Of a DNA stretch of 64,000 nucleotides, positions 57,190 to 64,000 are shown in pieces; the stretch's first letter is position 1; each line of letters opens with the position of its first letter. This DNA comes from Alphaproteobacteria bacterium. GTDB taxonomy: Bacteria > Pseudomonadota > Alphaproteobacteria > Micropepsales > Micropepsaceae. The position numbers and the translations under genes were made by a program. The stretch is from positions 1-64,000 of the forward strand of contig JAFKEU010000010.1 of assembly GCA_017308475.1 (NCBI GenBank). Direction: 5' to 3'. The notes beneath the pieces are model-generated. The model was given only the letters and a program-made list of their open reading frames with translations. It did not search any database and was not told the DNA's origin.

Positions 57190-59055
57190 ATGCTGCCGTC
57201 GCGATATACCATCGGTGCGCGTATTTTCGGAGCCTTCGTGGCGATGAGCCTCATCATCGGCGCGCTGGGGCTTGGCGGCTATGCGGTGCTTTCGGCGGCG
57301 GGCAACATCGCGGTCACGACTTTCGACGGCCCGCTGATGGCGATTTCCTATGCCCGCGCCGCCCATACCGACTTCGCCGAGATGCAGATTGCCCAGCTTC
57401 ATTTCGAGCAGGCAGCCACGGCCGAGCGCCCGGCAATCCGGGACGAGATCGACGAGCTGGCCGCCAATTTCCAGGCCGACCTGCAGGTGGCGAACGAGCG
57501 TGCCTCCAGCGACGACGAGCGCAGGCTGATCGGCGAGATATTCCCCCTCAGCAAACGCTGGCAGGCGGCCCGCGCCCGCGGCGACGGCAGGATCCTCGAG
57601 CGGCTGGACAGGCGGATCGATGCCAGGTTCGACATGCTGATCGAACTCATTACCGATCACAGCTTCGTGAGCCGGCGCAAGACCGTCAGCAATGTCGGCT
57701 ACTACAAATATGCCAGCATCGCAGCCACCGTGCTTGCGCTGCTGCTCGCTGCCGCGATCACGCTGCTTCTGCGCAGCCGTATCGTGCGGCCGCTCTCCTC
57801 GGCCGCCGCGATTGCGGACCGCATCGCCCGGGGCGAGCTGCAGACGCCGATCCCGCCGGGCGGCCAGGATGAAACCGGCGCGCTGCTGCGCTCCATGACC
57901 GTGATGCAGGACAATATCCGCGAGATGATGGCGCGCGAGACCGCCCTGCGCCGTTCGGCGGAAAGCCGGCTGATGGAGGCGCTGGAAACCAGCAGCGAAG
58001 GTGTGATCCTGCTGGCGGAGGACGGAAAGATCGCCCTTGCCAACGGCACCCTGCGCGGCTTCTTTCCCGTCATTGCCCGCAGCCTGGTTGCCGGAGTGCA
58101 TTTTGAGACCGCCCAGCAGCTGATCTGCGGCCAGCTTGCGCCGGGCCGGTCCTGGGCCGGATCCATCGCTTCCGATCCGGTCGAACTGGAACTGGCGGAT
58201 GGCCGCTGGCTTCGCGCCGCGGGGAGCAAGACTGCCGACGGCGACACCATCATCCTGCTGTCGGATATCACGGCCATAAAGGAACGCGAGGACAAGCTGC
58301 GCCGGGCCACGGAGGTGGCGGAGACCGCCAATGCCGCCAAGACCCGCTTCCTGACCAACATGAGCCACGAACTGCGCACTCCGCTGAACGCCATTATCGG
58401 CTTTTCCGAGATTCTCTCCAGCCAGCTGTTCGGCGCTCTGGGCAATGCCCGCTATCGCGATTATGCGCAGGATATTTTGCGCAGCGGCCGCCATCTTCTG
58501 GCGGTGATCAATGACGTGCTCGATCTCTCCCGGAGCGAAGCGGGCAAGATGACGCTCCAGGTGCAGCCGGTGGCCATGGCGGTGGTACTGGAAGACTGCG
58601 TCGCGATGGTGCGCGAGCAGTGCGCGCAGGCCGGCCTTTCGCTGCGGTTGGGGCGCATCGATGCCGGCCATGTGATGGGCGACGCAGCCAAGCTGCGGCA
58701 GATATTCCTCAACCTGCTGTCCAATGCCATCAAGTTCACCGATCCGGGGGGCAGCGTCTCACTGGAAGCCGTCGGCGAGGCGGGCGAGGTGATCGTGCGC
58801 GTCAGCGACACCGGCATTGGCATGAGCGCAGAGGATATCGAGGTCGCCTTCCGGCCCTTTGGCCAGGTCGATAACCGGCTGGAACGGCGCTATGAGGGCA
58901 CCGGCCTGGGATTGCCCCTGACCAGGGCACTTGTGGAACTGCATGGAGCGAGCCTTGCGGTGGACAGCGCACCCAGACAGGGCACGCGGGTCACCGTGCG
59001 CTTTGCTGCCGCCATGGGCGGGACGGAGTGCGCACCGCAGGCGGCCACGGCCTGA
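57190..59055 (+). CDS. Membrane sensor histidine kinase (HAMP-PAS)
   Basis: A 621-residue inner-membrane kinase. TM1 at about 11-36, a helical periplasmic domain (about 40-175, with dense charged residues), TM2 at about 178-198, HAMP (about 200-250), a PAS-like module (about 265-350), HisKA with the phosphorylated H393 in FLTNMSHELRTPLNAIIGF, and HATPase with DTGIGM and GTGLGLPLTRAL. No response regulator gene is adjacent. Start ATG 57190 follows a GGGGGC-GGA run. It is the only regulator in the division-cluster insertion. Confidence 0.9.
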   Translation: MLPSRYTIGARIFGAFVAMSLIIGALGLGGYAVLSAAGNIAVTTFDGPLMAISYARAAHTDFAEMQIAQLHFEQAATAERPAIRDEIDELAANFQADLQVANERASSDDERRLIGEIFPLSKRWQAARARGDGRILERLDRRIDARFDMLIELITDHSFVSRRKTVSNVGYYKYASIAATVLALLLAAAITLLLRSRIVRPLSSAAAIADRIARGELQTPIPPGGQDETGALLRSMTVMQDNIREMMARETALRRSAESRLMEALETSSEGVILLAEDGKIALANGTLRGFFPVIARSLVAGVHFETAQQLICGQLAPGRSWAGSIASDPVELELADGRWLRAAGSKTADGDTIILLSDITAIKEREDKLRRATEVAETANAAKTRFLTNMSHELRTPLNAIIGFSEILSSQLFGALGNARYRDYAQDILRSGRHLLAVINDVLDLSRSEAGKMTLQVQPVAMAVVLEDCVAMVREQCAQAGLSLRLGRIDAGHVMGDAAKLRQIFLNLLSNAIKFTDPGGSVSLEAVGEAGEVIVRVSDTGIGMSAEDIEVAFRPFGQVDNRLERRYEGTGLGLPLTRALVELHGASLAVDSAPRQGTRVTVRFAAAMGGTECAPQAATA

Positions 59056-59099
59056 TCCAGCCTTACCCGATTTTAAGCATCTCTCCCTAAGGTCCGCAG

Positions 59100-60323
59100 A
59101 TGCGTGTTCGCTTCGTCCTGGCGGGCCTGCTTTTTTGCGTCGCGCGGGCGCCGGCAATGGCCCTGGATTTTTCCGACGACCTCTCGGTCACCGGCTATGC
59201 CGACCTGCGCGTGCTGGCGCCACCGTCCCAGGCAAGCTGGCTGAGGGGCGGCCTTGGCAAATACCGCTATGGCCGCGGCGACGGCAACCTTGTGGCCGCG
59301 GAAGGCGTGCTGCAGGTCGAAGGCCGCTTCGCGCCCGGCCTCAATGGTGTGGCGGTTCTGCGGGCCGATCCGCGCACGCCCGGAGTCGTGGACGCGCTGG
59401 AAACATATTTGCGCTACGCGGCCCCCGCCGAGGGGCCGCTGTCCTGGTCGATGAAGGCGGGCGCCTTTTTCCCTTCCATCAGCCTGGAGAATGACGATCT
59501 GGGCTGGGCCAGCCCCTATACGCTGACACCTTCGGCAATCAACAGCTGGATCGGCGACGAATTGCGTACCATGGGCGCGGAGGCCAGCGTGCACTGGCGC
59601 ACGCCACTGGGGACATGGTCGCTGGTCTCGGCCCTGATGTGCTGCAACGATGAAGCCGGAATCCTGATGGCCGATCGCGGCTGGTCGCTGAACGACCGGC
59701 CCACCGGCCTTTTCGAGCGCGTGCGCCTGCCCGATGCGACGCAGGTGCTGTTTCACCAGCCCACCCACGCCACCACCGGCATGTTCGACGAGATCGATGG
59801 ACGCCCCGGCTGGTATGCGGGTCTGGACTGGCAGATGGCCGGCGTCGGCAAGGTCAGCGTGCTGCATTACGACAACCAGGCCGATCCGGGCGCCCGCAGC
59901 AGCCGCGACACGGCCTGGGACACACGGTTCTGGTCGCTGGGCGCCAGGACCCAGCTGGGTCCGGTGCTGTTGATCAGCCAGGGCATGGTCGGACAGACGG
60001 TTTTCTGGCCCAGGCCCACCATCGTGAGCGACACCAAATTCCGATCCGCCTTCCTTCTGGCCAGCTATGACATTGCGGACTGGCGTTTCAGCCTTCGCGG
60101 CGAAGTGTTCGACACACGCCATGTCGCCGCCGCCCCCCATCCCCTGTCGGAGGATGGCGATGCCGTGACGGCCAGCGTTTCATGGTTCGGTTATGACTGG
60201 ATGCGTCTGACGACCGAAATCAGCGCCATGCATAGCCGGCGCGGCGAATATGTGCTTGCCGGCCTGGGTTCGCCCAAGCGCGGCGACACCTTGATCCAGC
60301 TCGATTCCCGGTTCTTCTTTTAG
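59100..60323 (+). CDS. Putative outer-membrane beta-barrel protein
   Basis: A 407-residue exported protein (signal MRVRFVLAGLLFCVARAPAM, then ALDF) whose text alternates short polar turns with aromatic-flanked strands throughout, and ends in SRFFF: a C-terminal phenylalanine, the usual signal for barrel insertion by BAM. I see no named family; it could be a porin or surface carbohydrate channel. It follows the kinase by 44 bases on the same strand, so it may be its target or co-regulated. Confidence 0.72.
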   Translation: MRVRFVLAGLLFCVARAPAMALDFSDDLSVTGYADLRVLAPPSQASWLRGGLGKYRYGRGDGNLVAAEGVLQVEGRFAPGLNGVAVLRADPRTPGVVDALETYLRYAAPAEGPLSWSMKAGAFFPSISLENDDLGWASPYTLTPSAINSWIGDELRTMGAEASVHWRTPLGTWSLVSALMCCNDEAGILMADRGWSLNDRPTGLFERVRLPDATQVLFHQPTHATTGMFDEIDGRPGWYAGLDWQMAGVGKVSVLHYDNQADPGARSSRDTAWDTRFWSLGARTQLGPVLLISQGMVGQTVFWPRPTIVSDTKFRSAFLLASYDIADWRFSLRGEVFDTRHVAAAPHPLSEDGDAVTASVSWFGYDWMRLTTEISAMHSRRGEYVLAGLGSPKRGDTLIQLDSRFFF

Positions 60324-60358
60324 CGGAATCTCCGCGTCAAGTGATGCGCCATCGGTCG

Positions 60359-60419
60359 TTCTTCGGCACGAAGAAACCCAGGGCGGGACATTGGAGCGTC
60401 TGCTTCGGCAAATCGAAGC
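60359..60419. other. Two hairpins between the barrel gene and ftsZ
   Basis: TTCTTCG/CGAAGAA (60359-60365 with 60369-60375, loop GCA) and GCTTCG/CGAAGC (60402-60407 with 60414-60419) lie in the 175 bases between the convergent barrel and ftsZ genes. They may act at the ends of the two transcripts; no T-run follows, so this is tentative. Confidence 0.35.
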
Positions 60420-60498
60420 CGCAGGAGATCACACCCCGAACCATCAACGGTCCGGGGGCGCCGATCTCATCGCGATATCCAGGCCTGACCGGCCGACG

Positions 60499-62070
60499 CT
60501 AGTTGGCCTGGCGGCGCAGAAACGCAGGTATCTCGAACTGCTCGTCACGCTTGTGGTCGGAGAAGAGGTCGTCCGCAGGGGACTGCTGCTGAGGCTGCTG
60601 CTGTTCGACCGGGGCCGGACGGTTCATGGTCTGGGCGGTGGCACGCGGCTGCGGCATCGGCGTGGGACGCGGTGCCTCGGCCATCGGCTCGGCACGCATG
60701 TCCGACGGGGACTTGCGGCGGCCGAAAAATCCCCAGCCGCGCTTCTGTTCTCTTTCTTGCAGCGGACGGGCCAGCGGCTGCTGTTCCAGCGGGCGGTAGG
60801 ATTCGGTCGCCGGATATTTGGCGCTGGCCGGCGCGGACATCGGTTCGGGCGCCGCCGGGGCAGGCGCTGCGACTTCTGGCGCTTGGGCGCCGCCCGCCAT
60901 GTAAGCCTGGCCGCCGCCCACGCCCATCTCGCGGGCGAGCTGGTCAATCTGCTCGGCCACCGGATTGGTGGCGGCCGCTGCGGGGGCCTGGGGCTGGGGC
61001 TGGGACTGATGGGCCAGGGTGAAGGGCCTGGACGCCTCCTTGACCGCGCCCGCCTTGAAGCGGTTATGGGTGACGACCTTTTCGGGGATGGGCATGCGGG
61101 ACAGTTCGGCGTCGATGCCGGTGGCAACCACGCTGACCCGGATGCGCCCCTCCATGTCTTCGAGAATGGTATTGCCGAAGATGATGTTGGCGTCGGGATC
61201 GACTTCGGCGCGGATGCGGTTGGCGGCCTGTTCGACCTCGAACAGCATCAGGTCCGGGCCGCCGGTGATGTTGATGAGAACACCCCTGGCGCCCTTCATG
61301 GTCACATCGTCGAGCAGCGGATTGGAAATGGCCATGTCGGCGGCCTTCTGGGCGCGGTCCTCGCCCTCCGCCTCGCCGGTGCCCATCATGGCCTTGCCCA
61401 TCTCGCTGATGACGGACTTGATGTCGGCGAAGTCCAGGTTGATCAGGCCGGGCATCACGATCAGGTCGGTGACGCCGCGCACGCCGGCATGCAGCACCTC
61501 GTCGGCCATGGCGAAGGCCTGGGCGAAGGTGGTTCGGTCATTGGCGACGCGGAACAGGTTCTGGTTGGGAATGACGATCAGGGTATGGACATACTGCTGC
61601 AGGTCGGCAATGCCGCGCTCGGCTGCCTGCATGCGCTTGCCGCCCTCGAAGGCGAAGGGCTTGGTGACCACGCCGACGGTCAGGATGCCCGCCTCGCGCA
61701 CCGCCCGGGCGATGACCGGGGCGGCGCCGGTGCCGGTGCCGCCGCCCATGCCTGCGGTGATGAACACCATATGGCTGCCGGCGAGCTGTTCCATGATCTC
61801 GGGCAGGGATTCCTCGGCGCCGGCGCGGCCGACATCGGGCTGGGCGCCCGCGCCCAGACCCTCGGTGGTGGAGGCGCCAAGCTGGATGCGCCGCGTTGCC
61901 CTGGACTGGGCCAGTGCCTGGGCATCGGTGTTGGCCACCACGAAGTCCACACCGTCAAGGCGCGCCTCGATCATGTTGTTGACGGCATTGCCGCCCGCCC
62001 CGCCCACACCCAGGACGGTGATGCGCGGGCGCAGCTCGTGCGTCTCGGTCGCTTTCAGGTTGATCGCCAT
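60499..62070 (-). CDS. ftsZ: Cell division protein FtsZ
   Basis: A 523-residue tubulin homologue forming the division ring. The GTP-binding signature is [14 protein letters not shown], with [20 protein letters not shown] upstream and the [16 protein letters not shown]7 loop downstream. A long Pro/Gln/Ala-rich linker (about 330-505) ends in the conserved C-terminal peptide [13 protein letters not shown] that binds FtsA. Length and linker are typical of alphaproteobacteria. The ATG at 62070 is 89 bases after ftsA. Confidence 0.97.
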   Translation of the reverse strand: MAINLKATETHELRPRITVLGVGGAGGNAVNNMIEARLDGVDFVVANTDAQALAQSRATRRIQLGASTTEGLGAGAQPDVGRAGAEESLPEIMEQLAGSHMVFITAGMGGGTGTGAAPVIARAVREAGILTVGVVTKPFAFEGGKRMQAAERGIADLQQYVHTLIVIPNQNLFRVANDRTTFAQAFAMADEVLHAGVRGVTDLIVMPGLINLDFADIKSVISEMGKAMMGTGEAEGEDRAQKAADMAISNPLLDDVTMKGARGVLINITGGPDLMLFEVEQAANRIRAEVDPDANIIFGNTILEDMEGRIRVSVVATGIDAELSRMPIPEKVVTHNRFKAGAVKEASRPFTLAHQSQPQPQAPAAAATNPVAEQIDQLAREMGVGGGQAYMAGGAQAPEVAAPAPAAPEPMSAPASAKYPATESYRPLEQQPLARPLQEREQKRGWGFFGRRKSPSDMRAEPMAEAPRPTPMPQPRATAQTMNRPAPVEQQQPQQQSPADDLFSDHKRDEQFEIPAFLRRQAN

Positions 62071-62159
62071 GATATTTTCTCCTCAGCGAATTGTTTCGAT
62101 CACCTTTGCTGGCACCGCCAGAATTTCCCAACCGATTCGCTTGTTTATCTTTTGAATCA

Positions 62160-63437
62160 CTAGAGCCACCGTCCGGTCAATCGGCTGAACCAGCTTTCGC
62201 CCTTCCGGGACGCCGGTTCGACCGACATTTCCGGGTTCAGAACTTCGGGCGGCAGCAGCGCGCCGGCCATCAGAAGACCGATGGCGGCGGCATAGTCCGG
62301 TCCCGCCGACGCGGCGGCCAGGCCGGGAAAGGCCTGGGGCCGGCCGATGCGCACCTGCTTGTTCAGGGAGCGCGCCACAAGTTCCCGCGTGCCGGCCAGC
62401 TGGCAGGCACCGCCCGTCAGGACCAGGCGGCGGCCCGCCGCCACATCGAATCCGCTGGCGCGGAGCCGGTTCTGGACCTCGCCGAATATTTCTTCCAGCC
62501 GGGCCTGGATGATGCGGGTGAGCATGGAGCGCGGCACGCGCAGCATCGAATCCTCGCCCTCCTCGCCCATCTGGGCCAGGGTGACCAGGTCGGTCCCGCC
62601 TTCCATCTCGCCCAGCGCCGCGCCGTAGAGCGTCTTGGTGCGCTCGGCCGCCGACATGGGCGCGGCCAGGGTGCGGGCAATGTCGGACGTGACCGCCACC
62701 CCGCCCAGCGGCACCACATCGGCATGGACCAGATGGCCTTCCAGGAACACGGCAATGGAGGTGGTGCCGCCGCCCATGTCGATCACGGTGGCGCCGATCT
62801 GCTTTTCGTCGTCGGTCAGGGTGGAAAGGCCGGATGCATAGGCGCCGAACAGCGAGCCCACCACATTCAGGTGGCAGCGTTCCACCGCCAGCTTGAGGTT
62901 GGCCAGCGCCGAGGGCCTGACCGCCACCGCGTGCATGGCCACGCCGATGCGCTGGCAGAACATGCCCGAAGGGTCTTTCACGCCCCGCGCCTCGTCCACC
63001 ATATAGGCGGTGGGCGCGGACTGGATGATCTCGTGGCCGTCCAGGCGGCAGCGGCTGCGTCCCTCCGCCAGAAGGGCGCGCAGGTGATGGTCGCCCACCA
63101 GCGCGCCGTCCAGCGCCATCACGGCGCGGCTGTTGACGCTGACCGGCTGGCCGCAATTGACCCCGATCAGCACGTTGTGGATGCGCGCATCGGCCATGCT
63201 CTCGGCGGCGGCGACGCATTCGCGGATGGCGCCTTCGGCGTCGTCCAGGCTGGTGATCGTGCCGGCGCGCAGTCCGCCGGATTCGCGCAGGGCCGAGCCC
63301 AGGATCTTCAGCGTGCCGGATTCGGCCTGCCCGATCACGCAGACGATCTTGGAGGTGCCCACATCCAGCCCCGCCACCAGGCCGGTGCGATAGGCCGGTA
63401 TCTCGTTGTTCACGCGCAGGCGAAGCGTCTGGTTCAT
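62160..63437 (-). CDS. ftsA: Cell division protein FtsA
   Basis: A 425-residue actin-like ATPase that tethers FtsZ to the membrane. Actin-type motifs are VAGLDVGTSKIVCVIGQAES, VIDMGGGTTSIAVFLEG, and VLTGGACQLAGTRELVAR. The SHS2/1C region lies near 90-170. The C-terminus GESWFSRLTGRWL is an amphipathic helix that inserts in the membrane. Its ATG overlaps the ftsQ stop by four bases, so translation is coupled. Confidence 0.96.
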   Translation of the reverse strand: MNQTLRLRVNNEIPAYRTGLVAGLDVGTSKIVCVIGQAESGTLKILGSALRESGGLRAGTITSLDDAEGAIRECVAAAESMADARIHNVLIGVNCGQPVSVNSRAVMALDGALVGDHHLRALLAEGRSRCRLDGHEIIQSAPTAYMVDEARGVKDPSGMFCQRIGVAMHAVAVRPSALANLKLAVERCHLNVVGSLFGAYASGLSTLTDDEKQIGATVIDMGGGTTSIAVFLEGHLVHADVVPLGGVAVTSDIARTLAAPMSAAERTKTLYGAALGEMEGGTDLVTLAQMGEEGEDSMLRVPRSMLTRIIQARLEEIFGEVQNRLRASGFDVAAGRRLVLTGGACQLAGTRELVARSLNKQVRIGRPQAFPGLAAASAGPDYAAAIGLLMAGALLPPEVLNPEMSVEPASRKGESWFSRLTGRWL

Positions 63438-64000
63438 GTCTGCCTGCCCCGCACGTCCTGCTGCTTTTTCTCCCCGCTCTTGAGCACGAAGAAATAATGC
63501 GTGGGCGAGCGCAGATCGATCTCGGTCACGTCGCGTTCCAGGATTGCGTCCTCGATGATCAGCCGTTCCAGCGCATCCAGCTGCTTCTGCCAGCCGGTTT
63601 CCGGCAGCTTGACCACCACTCCGTCGTCGAGGATCAGGTTCCAGCGCCGGCCCGACTGGTAGGAATAGGCCATGGTGCGCGCGGCCACCGCACGGTGCGC
63701 CTGGACGGCATCGACCAGTTCGGCGGCGGCGGCTGGGGCGCCCGGGCCCAGAAGCTTGGGCAGGCGGCGGAACTTTTCCACACCCTCGGTGGTGATCAGC
63801 CCGCCGCTGCGTTCGACCACGGCGATATGGCTGACGCCATCGGCATCGGGCGGGGTCTGCCAGAGGGCGAAGGGACGCTTTTCCACCAGGGTCACAAAGA
63901 TGGCGTCGGGATAGCGGCGATGCACCTCGGCCGAGGCAATCCAGTCCAGATGCGCCAGCCGCGCCCGCGCGCCCGTCAGGTCGGCGCTGAAGATGGACTG
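63434..64000 (-). CDS. ftsQ: Cell division protein FtsQ, C-terminal part (runs off the window)
   Basis: The minus-strand frame is open from the window edge to the stop at 63434. It shows the POTRA/FtsQ domain text, S-A-D-L-T-G-A-R-A-R-L near 63970, WIASAEVHRRYPDAIFVTLV, then EKRPFALWQ and LLGPGAPAAAAELVDAVQ with the beta-domain end EIDLRSPTHYFFVLKSGE. The N-terminal membrane segment is beyond the window. A GTG at 63925 is internal, not the start. It overlaps ftsA by four bases. Confidence 0.93.
   Translation of the reverse strand, partial: QSIFSADLTGARARLAHLDWIASAEVHRRYPDAIFVTLVEKRPFALWQTPPDADGVSHIAVVERSGGLITTEGVEKFRRLPKLLGPGAPAAAAELVDAVQAHRAVAARTMAYSYQSGRRWNLILDDGVVVKLPETGWQKQLDALERLIIEDAILERDVTEIDLRSPTHYFFVLKSGEKKQQDVRGRQT

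Noticed and set aside
60391..62163. Open frame of 590 codons opposite ftsZ
   Set aside because: Gly/Arg/His-rich shadow of ftsZ.

Overview
The window reads as a 64 kb piece of a GC-rich alphaproteobacterial chromosome. The evidence is a circularly permuted (two-piece type) ssrA gene, an alphaproteobacterial LexA-type box (GTTC-N7-GTTC) ahead of a UvrD helicase, an alpha-type SspB adaptor, small DUF4169 and RHH_4 proteins, and the gene order ftsQ-ftsA-ftsZ ... lpxC-bamD-recN-ligA at the right end. A soil or plant-litter oligotroph related to Rhizomicrobium/Micropepsaceae would fit, but this placement is a guess from gene content.

Left part (1-8.7 kb): the start of a TonB-dependent receptor, a NarL-type response regulator convergent with a PAS hybrid histidine kinase, a DUF1592/DUF1552 secreted protein pair, and an exported bicupin protein with a clear intrinsic terminator. 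From 8.9 to 12.7 kb lies a visibly AT-richer segment bounded by a 47-bp direct repeat of the 3' half of tRNA-Gly(CCC). It carries a truncated aldo/keto reductase, an iorA-like [2Fe-2S] subunit, a molybdopterin subunit that seems to lack its central domain, and a LysR regulator. No integrase is visible. The 5' end of the same tRNA is separately duplicated around a 122-bp hairpin-rich insert.

Middle part (12.9-29.7 kb): a sugar-catabolic region. A tightly coupled operon encodes two DUF1080 (3-keto-glycoside hydrolase type) proteins, a Gfo/Idh/MocA oxidoreductase and a TIM-barrel isomerase. A second isomerase, an MHS-type transporter and a PhyH dioxygenase lie next to it. Further right are a secreted esterase, an FKBP isomerase, a cupin, a GMC oxidoreductase with its Tat-exported gluconate-dehydrogenase-subunit-3 partner (the composition of glucoside 3-dehydrogenases), an NHL propeller, a DenD-like dehydrogenase coupled to an exported HAD protein, and a PQQ dehydrogenase. 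Together they suggest periplasmic C3 oxidation of glycosides followed by cleavage, isomerisation and reduction.

Housekeeping part (29.7-52 kb): thyA, ssrA, an MFS exporter, an amylo-alpha-1,6-glucosidase with a glycosyltransferase, sspB, fumC with a coupled haem-binding secreted protein and a spermidine-synthase fold protein, a GST, uvrD, prmA, aminopeptidase P, ligA, recN and bamD. Two short palindromic repeats of one family flank a 53-residue membrane protein, and hairpin-rich inserts sit in or beside both stable RNA genes.

Right end (52-64 kb): the division/envelope cluster, split between lpxC and ftsZ by about 7.3 kb. The intervening genes encode a DUF5117-type zinc metalloprotease, an aspartyl protease-like protein, a small cupredoxin, a membrane histidine kinase and a putative outer-membrane beta-barrel; four of the five run against the direction of ftsZ and lpxC. 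ftsQ runs off the window. Starts below were chosen from ribosome-binding sites and overlaps read by eye; no database search or alignment program was used.
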